From: Oscillatoria acuminata PCC 6304
GTDB lineage: Bacteria > Cyanobacteriota > Cyanobacteriia > Cyanobacteriales > Laspinemataceae
Assembly: GCF_000317105.1 (NCBI RefSeq)
Contig: NC_019693.1
Location: 2,852,001-2,916,000 of the forward strand
Reading direction: 5' to 3'
Length of the DNA stretch: 64,000 nt
Shown here: in pieces, positions 55,968 to 64,000 of the stretch
Numbering within the stretch: position 1 is the first letter of the stretch
Layout: each line of letters opens with the position of its first letter
Program-made: the position numbers and the translations under genes
Notes under the pieces: model-generated
Told to the model about the DNA's origin: nothing
The model's input: the letters and a program-made list of their open reading frames with translations, nothing else
Database searches by the model: none

Positions 55968-56363
55968 ATGCTGTTACTGGATGCTCATATCTGGATCCGT
56001 TGGCAAAATCCCCAGCCCAGTAGTATAGTTCTTTCTAAACCTCTAATCGATCGGATTGAAACCGCTGATAGTGTTGCCATTAGTGCCATTTCCTGCTGGG
56101 AACTCGGACAATTGGTGAAACGGCAGCGGGTACAGATTTCTCTTCCCCTTGATGAATGGGTACAAGCTGCATTGGAAGATATTCAGGTTTTGCCCATCGA
56201 TCAGGCAATTGCCCTGAAAGCCTCTCAACTACCAGAGCATCATCGGGATCCCGCTGATCGGATTATCATTGCCACAGCTTTAATCTATGATGCTGCACTC
56301 ATCAGTCTAGATGCAATTTTTCCCACCTATACGGAGTTACAGGGACGTTTAATTTCCGGTTGA
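55968..56363 (+). CDS. PIN-domain ribonuclease toxin (VapC-like)
   Basis: 131 residues, normal for VapC-type PIN toxins. Conserved acidic residues are present: Asp5 (LLLDAHIWI), the Glu in SCWELGQL, and the Asp pair in HHRDPADRIIIATA, which would coordinate the metal for RNA cleavage. It is translated directly after the antitoxin gene with zero spacing, so translational coupling is likely. The subtype resembles the cyanobacterial PIN toxins that carry LLLDxHIW. The target RNA is unknown. The pair sits between repeat-rich DNA and the eighth kinase gene, typical of an accessory island. Confidence 0.88.
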   Translation: MLLLDAHIWIRWQNPQPSSIVLSKPLIDRIETADSVAISAISCWELGQLVKRQRVQISLPLDEWVQAALEDIQVLPIDQAIALKASQLPEHHRDPADRIIIATALIYDAALISLDAIFPTYTELQGRLISG

Positions 56364-56411
56364 GGAGTAGGGTGGGCTTTTTCCCATCCTCCCCATCCTC
56401 CCCATCCTCCC

Positions 56412-56460
56412 ATCAACCAAGGACAAATGACCAAGGACCAATGACCAAGGACCAATGACC
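56412..56460. repeat. Short direct repeat, left of the eighth kinase gene
   Basis: atcaaccaaggacaaatgac is followed by two aaggaccaatgacc units. A matching block is at 62139-62173, on the other side of the kinase gene. The stretch ends 3 bp before the kinase stop. Confidence 0.75.
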
Positions 56461-56463
56461 CCA

Positions 56464-59400
56464 TCACCGCTGCTTCATCACCACCAAAGTAATATCATCA
56501 AACACCTTCTGTTCCCCAATAAACTCCCGCACATCCTGAATCACAAGCTGTCGAATCGCCTCGGCAGACTCCTGCCAATACTGCGACACCACCTCACACA
56601 ATCGGTCCATCCCATAGAACTCTTTCGCCATATTTTCCGCCTCCGGTATCCCATCGGTATAAAGCACCACCCCATCCCCAGGATTTAACTCAACTTCTGC
56701 CTGAGTAATAAAATCAGCAATATCCAACTCTAACCCCACGGGAAATCCTAAATCAACCGTATCCAGTCGCTCAATTTCTCCCGTTCCCCGGACCACTAAA
56801 ACCTCCTCATGTTGTCCCGTAATCCGCAACACTCCATCGGCATAATCCAACAACGCTAAGGTCAGGTTCTTATCCGTCCGCATCCGCTTCACGTTATCAT
56901 GAATCATCCGGTTGATGGTATTGAGAAACTTCACATAATCCGTCTCATTGTTCACCAGTAAAGTTCGCACAGCGGTTTGGACCATCACCATCACCATCCC
57001 CGCTTCTAATCCATGTCCCGTGACATCCCCAATCCCAATTTTGATATGTCCCTCATGGTTCAACACATCATAATAATCCCCCCCAATTTCATCGGCAGGT
57101 TCCATAAATCCCGCAATTTCTAAGCCAGGAATCGCCTGCAATTCTTCAGGGTTTGGCAGCATTTTCTGTTGCAGTTGGCGGGTGACATCTAGTTCCGCAC
57201 TCATCCGCAGGTTGTCGGATTTGAGCAGTTCATTCAGGGCGCTGATTTCTTCGTTCGCCTCAGCGAGTTGGGCGGTGCGTTCGATGACTTTATCTTCTAA
57301 AGTGCGATACAGTTGGGCATTTTCTAGGGAAATTGCGGCTTGGGCGGAGATGACTTGTAACAGTTCGATGCGTTCCTGGGTAAATGCGCCGGTTGCTAAG
57401 TTATTTTCCAGGTAAAGAATGCCGATGAGTTTGCCTTGATTGACAATAGCGGCACAAAGAAGGGACTGGGTTTGCTGTTGGAGAATGTAAGGTTCTGAGG
57501 TGAAAATTCCCTCTTGGGTGGCGTTGGCGAGGATGACATTTTCTTGGGTCCGGGCGACATAGTTAATGATAGCCGGAGGGACAAAGTTGCCGGTTTCTAG
57601 GGGGAGGGATTCCAGGATTTGGACTTCGCGATCGGGGAGTTTGGCAGCTTCGATTTTGAGTTGATTGTTGTCAGATAAAATCAGCACGCCTTTTTGTGCA
57701 CCGGCGTTTTCTATGGCGAGAGTCAGGAGTTGGGCGAGGAGTTTATTGAGTTGGATTTCGCTGCTGATGGCTTGGGAGGCTTTGAGCACCGTGGCGATAT
57801 CCAGGGTTTCTCCGGAACTGCTGCCACTGGTGGTGGTGGTGGAGAGTTTGCTGCTGGTGGAGGTTCGTAATTCGAGGAGTTGGGGATAGCGGGTTTCTAG
57901 GTGTTTGACTTTGGCAGTGGCCCCCCAGCGTTGATAGGCATAGTGGGCTTCAACGAGGTAGAAGCGGGCTAGGTGAGGGATGTTGCGTCCGATGTAGAAA
58001 CGGGCGGCGAGTTCGTAGGCGAGGGCTTCTTCGTTGAGATATTCGTTTTCTTTGGCGAGGGCGATCGCGCGATCGTAGTAATCTCGGGCATCGGAGGGGT
58101 TGCACAAGACTCGGGCGCGTTCGGCTTCAACGAGATAATATTTATGCAGGTAGTTCATGGGGGCGTGTTGGGCCCAGAGTTGCATTTTTTCCTGGTTGGC
58201 GGTGACTTTTTCTAGGATGCGCTGTTGTTCCGGTTCCGAGGCGTCGGGATAGAGGGCGAGGTGGGTGAGGGAATCGTAGAAATTGAATAAGGGGACCGTA
58301 TGCATGGCGATCGCCATCCCCACATACTCTTCCCCCAAGGCTACATTTTCAGCCGCTTCTGGGAACCGTTCAAACAGGTAGCACAACATGATTTTGTTTA
58401 AATAACTCAAACAAAGCGCAATTCTATCCCCTGCTTGTTGATAAGATAACAGTTGACTCGATTCATCAAATGTATCACTATTGAGGGTCCAGGGTTCTTC
58501 TGTCGAAGTTAACAGATTAAAGACCGATTCTCGAAACGATTCCATCCACCGTAACGCTATTGCTTGCTTTAATTTGATGATTTCATCGCTGTAAGTAGAA
58601 ATTGCAGCGTTGACCTGAAGCAATTCTTCCCCTGCCCAGTAGGAATGGACGCAGTACATCCACAAGGCCCAGCCCCCATACAGGATATCTCCGGTTTCTA
58701 ATCCACTTTGATAGGCTTGTAAAAAATTTTTTATGCTATTACGGACAGGCTCCTTCCAGTGTCGAATAAATGTATTAAAAATATGTAAGGTTTTGGTTTC
58801 TATCTCTTTGACATTTAGGCGCTCCTGTAAATTTAAACTTAATAGACCGAATTCATATCCAGATTCTAAATCATTTTCTACCCCACATAAAAGTATGGCA
58901 TAAGCACCATACCCCCCCGGAGCTTGAGAAGTGTTACCATATTGGAGGAATAAACCAGCCATCCGGAGTAAAACCAGGGGATAAATTTCAGGAAATCCAA
59001 CAGCAGCCGGAGTAGCTAAACTCACAAAAACCCGAGAGGCTGCTAACTTATAAGGGTCGAGCATCGGTGGCATATCAATTAAATCAGAAATCCGCTTTCC
59101 GGCCCAAATTGCTCTAGTTTCTGTCATGGCCTGCCCAATATCCGATGGAGTGGGTTGCTCCGGAAGTGGCATTCCTAACCGTTCCAGAATTTCCAGCCCA
59201 CTTTTTTTCGCTTCTCCTAGTTCATTCTGTGAAACATACCCTTGGATTTTCAGTTCATACACTTTCACAGTGTCCAAAACGGTGATAGCTTGTTGTAGAA
59301 TTACTTCACTGAATTCTTCCATCAAGGCATAAGAACCACTAAATAAGGCGGCTTCAATCGCTTCCAAATACAGGGCTAAGGTTAAATCATATTGCTCTTC

Positions 59401-61758
59401 CCAACTGTTTTGAGAAAGTAACTCGATCGCCGTCTGGAAGTAACGTAATGCCGATTTAAAAGCAGCGGAGGCTTTGGCTTTTTTACCCGCTATCTCATTT
59501 AATGAAACTAACTCTTGTTGTAAGGATACCTCACGAATAGCTTCCCGACCCAAGTTGAGTTGATGGACGATATCAAAGATATTTTGCTCGCGATTTTCCG
59601 AGGGTGTATTTTCGAGAAATAACTGACCAATCTGGAGATGGACCGCTTGTTTATCCGTTTCTGGGATTAAAGAATAAGCCGCTTGCTGGATGCGGTCATG
59701 AGCAAATTTATACTCCACGGTTACCCCCTGTGCAATCTCGGGGATATCCACTTCCATCAGCTTATAGTCGTCCCCCAGGGGTAAAATCAAAGTCTCGGAG
59801 ATGGCCTCCCATAATGCTGCCGCTGTTTCTGAACGGGATTTCTGAGAGACGAGGGCCAAAGTTTCTAGGTCAAAGCGATAGCCTATACAAGCCGCTAATT
59901 TTAAGCAAGTTTGGGTGGTTTCGGGGAGTTTTTTAACTTGCTCTACCATCAAATCCACCACATTATCTGTAATGTTTTGGGCCGCTATTTGATGAATATC
60001 CCACTGCCAACAGCGACGGTCCGATTCAAAATTTAAGACTTTATTTTTATAGAGAGAGCTTAAAAATTGGTTGACAAAAAATGGATTTCCCTTAGTCTTG
60101 ACCTCTACTAACTCCGCCAGGGGACGGGCAATTTCTTCAGTAGTATTTAGGGTATCGGCAACCAACTGGGTGACATCACTCAGACTCAATGGAGTCAGAA
60201 AAATTTGATTCACGGTGGCTTGGTTTTTTTGAAGTTCCTCTAGGGTGAGCATCAATGGATGCACTGAGGAAACTTCGTTATCGCGATAGGCCCCGATGAG
60301 ATATAAATACTGACTCGCCGGGGTCGTCATTAGAAGTGCTAACAATTTCAGGGAAGCGTTATCAGACCATTGCAAATCATCTAAAAAGACAACCAGGGGA
60401 TGTTCTGCTTGGGTAAAGACTTGGATAAAGTTTTGGAAGACTAATTTAAAGCGATTTTCAGCTTCCATTCCCGGAAGTTCGGGGATAGGGGGTTGTTCGC
60501 CAATGATGGCTTTCAGTTCGGGAATGACATCAATGATAATTTGTGCATTAGGTCCGAGTGCCGTCAGTAGTTTCTCCCGCCAAGTGGCGATTTGGGTCGC
60601 GCTTTCTGTGAGCAATTGCAAAATTAAAGACCGAAAGGCTTGCACCAGAGAAGCATAAGGAATATCCCGTTGTAGTTGGTCAAATTTGCCGGAGATAAAA
60701 TAGCCCCGTTGACGGGTAATCGGTTTATAAACTTCCTGGACTAAGGCCGATTTCCCAATCCCCGAATATCCCGCTACGAGCATCAGTTCAGTCTGGCCGC
60801 CGCTACAAACTCGCTCGAAACCGGAGAGCAGTTCGGCAATTTCTTGTTGCCGTCCATACAGTTTTTGCGGCAGTTGGAATCGGTCGGAACTATCCTGAGT
60901 CGCCAGAGGAAAAGGTTGGATTTGTTCAGTGTTTTGCCACTGGCGCAAACATTCTTCTAAATCCCTCTTTAATCCATAAGCCGATTGATAGCGGTCTTCG
61001 GCATTTTTGGACATCAATTTTAAGATGATGCGCGAAATCGCTTCAGGAATTTCTGTATTAAGCTGATGGGGTGGAATGGGTTGTTGAGCGAGATGGGAAT
61101 ACACTAGGGCCAGGGGGTCATCGCTGGGAAAGGGAACCCTGCCGGTAAGCAGTTCGTAGAAGGTCACTCCGAGGGAATAAAAATCACTGCGATAGTCTAC
61201 ACTGCGATTCATCCGTCCGGTTTGTTCGGGGGCAATATAGAGGAGGGTTCCTTCTAAGAGATTCGGATTCCGAAAGGTGGGATTTTCTCGGCTGAGTTGG
61301 GTAGAGATGCCAAAATCGATGAGTTTGAGTTCTTGGGTGTTGGGGTTAAGAACCAGGTTGCTGGGGTTAATATCTTTGTGGATAATTTGTTGCTGATGGA
61401 CAAGATCCAAGATTTCGGCAATGTTAATGGCAATGGGTAAAAATTGACTCAGGGTTAAAGGTTGATTTTGAATAATTGTCTTTAGGGAAACTCCGCCAAA
61501 ATCTTCAATCACCATCACCCACTGACGATCTGACCTTTCTAAGCGATAGGCATTGATGATACCGGGAAAATTTAGAGACCGAGTGGTTTCATATTCCCGC
61601 TGAAACTGGGCGATTTTTTCTGGGGAGGGGTAGGCTTGATTGAGGAGTTTGAGGATAACGGGTTGGTTATCGGATAAACCCAGGGCGCGATAGATTCGGG
61701 AGTTGCTGCTTTCGTGGAGTAGTTCGCCGATTTGGTAGTCTAAAATTGCGATCGCCAT
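56464..61758 (-). CDS. Kinase - STAND ATPase - GAF - PP2C (SpoIIE) phosphatase hybrid
   Basis: 1764 residues with the same front as the array genes but a different output. The kinase-like domain has Lys37, HKDINPSN (Asp129, with Asn131 where a Lys normally stands) and a proper DFG at 148-150. The ATPase has GYSGIGKS and FLDDLQWSD, followed by a helical TPR-like middle and GAF near 1320-1475. A coiled coil (LEDKVIERTAQLAEANEEIS) joins a SpoIIE/PP2C-type Ser/Thr phosphatase with GGDYYD (Asp1561) and GIGDVTGHGLEAG. There is no histidine kinase. Family knowledge suggests control of anti-sigma-antagonist-like or other phosphoproteins. Monocistronic by position, with short direct repeats on both sides. 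Confidence 0.92.
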   Translation of the reverse strand: MAIAILDYQIGELLHESSNSRIYRALGLSDNQPVILKLLNQAYPSPEKIAQFQREYETTRSLNFPGIINAYRLERSDRQWVMVIEDFGGVSLKTIIQNQPLTLSQFLPIAINIAEILDLVHQQQIIHKDINPSNLVLNPNTQELKLIDFGISTQLSRENPTFRNPNLLEGTLLYIAPEQTGRMNRSVDYRSDFYSLGVTFYELLTGRVPFPSDDPLALVYSHLAQQPIPPHQLNTEIPEAISRIILKLMSKNAEDRYQSAYGLKRDLEECLRQWQNTEQIQPFPLATQDSSDRFQLPQKLYGRQQEIAELLSGFERVCSGGQTELMLVAGYSGIGKSALVQEVYKPITRQRGYFISGKFDQLQRDIPYASLVQAFRSLILQLLTESATQIATWREKLLTALGPNAQIIIDVIPELKAIIGEQPPIPELPGMEAENRFKLVFQNFIQVFTQAEHPLVVFLDDLQWSDNASLKLLALLMTTPASQYLYLIGAYRDNEVSSVHPLMLTLEELQKNQATVNQIFLTPLSLSDVTQLVADTLNTTEEIARPLAELVEVKTKGNPFFVNQFLSSLYKNKVLNFESDRRCWQWDIHQIAAQNITDNVVDLMVEQVKKLPETTQTCLKLAACIGYRFDLETLALVSQKSRSETAAALWEAISETLILPLGDDYKLMEVDIPEIAQGVTVEYKFAHDRIQQAAYSLIPETDKQAVHLQIGQLFLENTPSENREQNIFDIVHQLNLGREAIREVSLQQELVSLNEIAGKKAKASAAFKSALRYFQTAIELLSQNSWEEQYDLTLALYLEAIEAALFSGSYALMEEFSEVILQQAITVLDTVKVYELKIQGYVSQNELGEAKKSGLEILERLGMPLPEQPTPSDIGQAMTETRAIWAGKRISDLIDMPPMLDPYKLAASRVFVSLATPAAVGFPEIYPLVLLRMAGLFLQYGNTSQAPGGYGAYAILLCGVENDLESGYEFGLLSLNLQERLNVKEIETKTLHIFNTFIRHWKEPVRNSIKNFLQAYQSGLETGDILYGGWALWMYCVHSYWAGEELLQVNAAISTYSDEIIKLKQAIALRWMESFRESVFNLLTSTEEPWTLNSDTFDESSQLLSYQQAGDRIALCLSYLNKIMLCYLFERFPEAAENVALGEEYVGMAIAMHTVPLFNFYDSLTHLALYPDASEPEQQRILEKVTANQEKMQLWAQHAPMNYLHKYYLVEAERARVLCNPSDARDYYDRAIALAKENEYLNEEALAYELAARFYIGRNIPHLARFYLVEAHYAYQRWGATAKVKHLETRYPQLLELRTSTSSKLSTTTTSGSSSGETLDIATVLKASQAISSEIQLNKLLAQLLTLAIENAGAQKGVLILSDNNQLKIEAAKLPDREVQILESLPLETGNFVPPAIINYVARTQENVILANATQEGIFTSEPYILQQQTQSLLCAAIVNQGKLIGILYLENNLATGAFTQERIELLQVISAQAAISLENAQLYRTLEDKVIERTAQLAEANEEISALNELLKSDNLRMSAELDVTRQLQQKMLPNPEELQAIPGLEIAGFMEPADEIGGDYYDVLNHEGHIKIGIGDVTGHGLEAGMVMVMVQTAVRTLLVNNETDYVKFLNTINRMIHDNVKRMRTDKNLTLALLDYADGVLRITGQHEEVLVVRGTGEIERLDTVDLGFPVGLELDIADFITQAEVELNPGDGVVLYTDGIPEAENMAKEFYGMDRLCEVVSQYWQESAEAIRQLVIQDVREFIGEQKVFDDITLVVMKQR

Positions 61759-62197
61759 TAGATTCTGTCCTCCTTATAGGGTCTACAGGGGATGCTTACC
61801 CTCATCCTGAGTTCCCGATCCGGACAGATGGTTAACCCTGCCTTGGGTAAGAGATTCCCTTCACCCTCTCATGTTAGCCGATTCTTCTAGAGTGTAATAA
61901 GTATTTAGGCCGTCCGTCTTATCCAGTCATGCTTCAGCCGTGGGATTTAAGGTTGGCAACCATTTGGACGTCACCGAGTCAGCCAAGGCAAACCACTATT
62001 TATCCGCCTGTTTCATCCAGGCTTGAGCCGCTCAAGTGAGATACCCTCCCAGTTGAATGCCCGTTCCCACAATACCACGAACTTAAGAAACCTCTTGCTC
62101 TCAGGAGAGAGAATTCGTCACAAGGACTTCCCCACCCTATCAACCAAGGACAAATGACCAAGGACAAATGACCCTCGGAAATGATAAAATTAGGTGA
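61759..62197. other. Divergent region between the eighth kinase and the Uma2 gene
   Basis: 439 bp with no gene I can support. It must hold the kinase promoter. It contains the second copy of the aaggacaaatgacc repeat near its right end. A 76-codon minus-strand frame overlaps the Uma2 start and has no support. Confidence 0.55.
62139..62173. repeat. Short direct repeat, right of the eighth kinase gene
   Basis: atcaaccaaggacaaatgac plus one further aaggacaaatgacc unit. It is the same sequence and orientation as 56412-56460, so the two bracket a 5.7-kb segment. Confidence 0.75.
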
Positions 62198-62785
62198 ATG
62201 GTTCACGAGGTCAGCATGGGCGATCGCCAACTTACCAGTTACACCCTCCCTTCTCCTGATTTAGCACCGGAGAACGGTCTATCCTACCCCTTTACCGTAG
62301 ATCAGACTCCCGGATCTGAGCAATCTTCCACTCAGGAACGGGTTACCCAGACTCTCTCCCAGCTATTAATCCAGCACCTGCGCGGCACTTCTGCTATTGT
62401 TTCTCTTCATCCGAGGCCAGTTTATCTTGAAGCCGCATCAGCTTACTGTTATCCTGATTTAATGGTCACCCATGACCCTCGGGATTTGGATTGCTGCCAG
62501 GGACTTGATGGGGTGGTTCAATATCCCTGCTTAATTATTGATGTGATTTCTCACCCATTTTCCGGCAGTGAGAAACCCGGTCAATTTGAGCAGTATCGTC
62601 AAATTGAAACTTTAGAGGAATATGTTTGGCTTGATCCAACTCAACCCAAACTGAATTGTTGGCGTCAAATTGAACCGGGAGTTTGGGAAGCCTATCTCTA
62701 TGAATCAGGGGATGATGTTTATTTGGATAGCCTGAGTTTTCTAATTGAAATTGAGGCTATTTATGACGGGATGCTGACCCCATGA
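62198..62785 (+). CDS. Uma2-family (DUF820) PD-(D/E)XK nuclease-like protein
   Basis: 195 residues, normal for the large cyanobacterial Uma2 family. The fold markers are YCYPDLMVTHDPR, LIIDVISHPFSG and FEQYRQIETLEEYVWLD. The usual active-site pattern is PD...(D/E)VxS...K. Here the second acid is Asp (IDVIS) where Glu is common, and the Lys usually placed before Fxx(Y) is Gln (GQFEQYRQ), with a Lys four residues earlier. Activity is therefore uncertain. The family is often linked to mobile DNA but its biological role is unknown. ATG 62216 (GAGGT just upstream) is an alternative start. Confidence 0.85.
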   Translation: MVHEVSMGDRQLTSYTLPSPDLAPENGLSYPFTVDQTPGSEQSSTQERVTQTLSQLLIQHLRGTSAIVSLHPRPVYLEAASAYCYPDLMVTHDPRDLDCCQGLDGVVQYPCLIIDVISHPFSGSEKPGQFEQYRQIETLEEYVWLDPTQPKLNCWRQIEPGVWEAYLYESGDDVYLDSLSFLIEIEAIYDGMLTP

Positions 62786-62805
62786 GGTCAGTCCTCAAAC
62801 AAGTC

Positions 62806-63300
62806 TCAATCCAGGAGTTTATCCAAGTTCAGATAGAAAGCGACGGTCCCGGCATCGGTGGTAATAATTTTTTCCACTGCTGCCGGTGCAGCGTTTTTGC
62901 CTTCCCTACCTTGTCGATAGGAGGTGGGAATTTCTGCAAATTTATCTTCAGGGATGTCTAAAATGGCGGGTAAATTTTGCAGGGGAATGCCGATGCGATC
63001 GCCGTTGGTGAGGGTGCAGACAATCAAATAGGACCGTTCCTCCTGATAATCCTTTGGGATGACAAATAGCTTGGATAAATCTAACAGGGTAATCAAGTCT
63101 GCATCAATTTTAACTAGGCTGCGTCCCCCTTCGAGAGTCCCCTGAGTGGTAAATTCGGTGAGGACACGCTGCACCCGTTCGATGGCGATCGCATAGGTTT
63201 CCCCGGCGACTTCAAAGAGGACGAGTTTGCGGGTGGGGGTGCGCTGAATGGCGGCTTTTTTATTGTGAAAGCGGCGGCTGTATTTAGAGGGTGAAAACAT
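62806..63300 (-). CDS. CheW-like chemotaxis adaptor
   Basis: 164 residues comprising one CheW domain (about 22-160): LVLFEVAGETYAIAIERVQRV opens the first beta barrel, SLVKIDADLITLLDLSKLF is the central conserved block, and DRIGIPLQNLPAILDIPE follows. CheW proteins couple receptors to CheA. The basic N-terminal tail (KYSRRFHNKKAAIQRTPTRK) is an extension. AAGGAG lies 11 nt before the ATG. The receiver-domain gene upstream on the same strand, which may be the end of a hybrid kinase, suggests a second chemosensory operon entering from the right. It could also serve the CheA at 51396. Confidence 0.85.
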   Translation of the reverse strand: MFSPSKYSRRFHNKKAAIQRTPTRKLVLFEVAGETYAIAIERVQRVLTEFTTQGTLEGGRSLVKIDADLITLLDLSKLFVIPKDYQEERSYLIVCTLTNGDRIGIPLQNLPAILDIPEDKFAEIPTSYRQGREGKNAAPAAVEKIITTDAGTVAFYLNLDKLLD

Positions 63301-63364
63301 AGCAGGGATGCTCCTTTAGGGGGGAAGGGATTGAGAATAATTTGAGACTCTGAACAGGCTGTTG

Positions 63365-63514
63365 CAACACCCGGCGGGGTTTAAAACGATTGGCGGCCTA
63401 ACAGCTCAAGTCGGTTGAAACCGACTAAAAGTCTATATGGGATGGTGTTTTTAGTCGGATTTATCCGACTTTAGCTATGAGGCCGCCAATCGTTTTAACC
63501 CCCGCCGGTTGTTG
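63365..63514. mobile_element. Nested palindromic element, 150 bp, 34-bp imperfect inverted ends
   Basis: The arms at 63365-63398 and 63481-63514 match inversely at about 32 of 34 positions. Between them lie two further palindromes, agtcggtt-ga-aaccgact (63409-63426) and agtcggat-tt-atccgact (63453-63470). The whole could fold as a four-way structure. It resembles dispersed cyanobacterial palindromic repeats and sits between the receiver gene and the CheW-like gene. Confidence 0.65.
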
Positions 63515-63539
63515 CTACTACGAACTTAACTACGAAATG

Positions 63540-64000
63540 CTATAGTGTTGCTCCGATTAATTGCGCGATCGCCTCTAATAATTGACGTTCATTATAAGGT
63601 TTCGTAAAATATTGAACTGCACCCAAATCCATTGCCCGTTGTCGATGTTTAGCACCGCTGCGGGAGGTCAACATCGCCACGGGAATATGAGAAAACTGGG
63701 GATTTTCTTTGACCTCCGCGAGGAATTCAAATCCATCCATGCGGGGCATTTCAATATCGGCAATAATTAAAGCACATTTTAACCCATGATGCAATTGTTC
63801 CAGAGCATCTTGACCATCTTTGGCCTGAGCAACCCGATATCGAGAGCGGGTGAGGGTTAACGAGAGCATTTGGCGAATAGTATAAGAGTCATCAATCACT
63901 AAAATTTGGGGTTGAGACGGTAGGGGGGGAAGCAGAGGGACGGGGGTGCGAGTTCCTGGGGGAAGGGGATGATTTCGTCCCTGGGTTTCATTTTGAATAA
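63540..64000 (-). CDS. C-terminal receiver domain of a larger protein (partial)
   Basis: The 3' end of a gene that begins beyond the right edge. The last 119 residues are a receiver domain: VIDDSYTIRQML with the acidic pair, phospho-acceptor in ADIEMPRMDG, Thr in MLTSRSG, and Lys in YFTKPYNE. The frame stays open upstream to the window end through a Pro-rich linker (HPLPPGTRTPVPLLPPLPSQ), so the GTG at 63899 is not the start. A CheA-like or other hybrid kinase with a C-terminal receiver is the likeliest parent, given the CheW-like gene 239 bp downstream. The parent identity is inference. Confidence 0.8.
   Translation of the reverse strand, partial: IQNETQGRNHPLPPGTRTPVPLLPPLPSQPQILVIDDSYTIRQMLSLTLTRSRYRVAQAKDGQDALEQLHHGLKCALIIADIEMPRMDGFEFLAEVKENPQFSHIPVAMLTSRSGAKHRQRAMDLGAVQYFTKPYNERQLLEAIAQLIGATL

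Noticed and set aside
63540-63899. Stand-alone CheY-like response regulator starting at the GTG at 63899
   Set aside because: The same frame is open upstream to the window edge through a Pro-rich linker, so this is the C-terminal domain of a larger protein.

Overview
The window looks like chromosomal DNA of a cyanobacterium, probably a filamentous Oscillatoriales-type species. The evidence is the many GCGATCGC (HIP1) octamers, the large hybrid kinases of the HstK type, and families of interspersed palindromic repeats. The genus assignment is inference from style only; no rRNA marker is present.

Bases 1-34031 (minus strand) are a tandem array of giant signalling genes. Six are complete (1786-1923 aa) and a seventh runs off the left edge. 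Each encodes an N-terminal Ser/Thr-kinase-like domain, a STAND/AAA-type ATPase, a long helical (TPR-like) middle, a GAF domain and a C-terminal histidine kinase; one copy also has a PAS domain. The array has an 11-kb dyad periodicity. Two gene types (B then A) alternate, and the spacers alternate short (78, 86, 79 bp) and long (112, 110, 116 bp). The ends of the paralogues are almost identical while the middle third has diverged, and mosaic tracts suggest gene conversion. A CRP-like palindrome sits upstream of the first gene, at the spacing of a class II activator site relative to a TATAGT -10 box.

Bases 34032-38416 hold a small hypothetical gene, a transposase-like remnant, a MITE-like element with 125-bp direct repeats, a perfect 21-bp-arm palindrome, a short conserved cyanobacterial-type ORF, murD, and a repeat-rich 1.1-kb gap. 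Then come glyS (minus), a CHASE-domain sensor histidine kinase (plus), a secreted TPR protein (minus) and an EF-G-like GTPase (plus) with a strong intrinsic terminator.

Bases 46843-55273 are a chemosensory cluster on the plus strand: two methyl-accepting proteins, a CheA with C-terminal receiver, and CheB. No cheR and no separate cheW lie within it. A 176-bp MITE-like element with perfect 26-bp inverted ends lies between the two receptors. After it come a 134-bp tandem repeat block and a VapBC-like toxin-antitoxin pair.

The right end holds an eighth giant kinase gene (minus), ending in a SpoIIE/PP2C phosphatase instead of a histidine kinase and flanked by short direct repeats. It is followed by a Uma2-family protein (plus), a CheW-like protein (minus), a nested palindromic element, and the receiver-domain C-terminus of a larger protein entering from the right edge. 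Overall the window is dominated by environmental signal transduction, with two housekeeping genes (murD, glyS) and many short repeats in the gaps.
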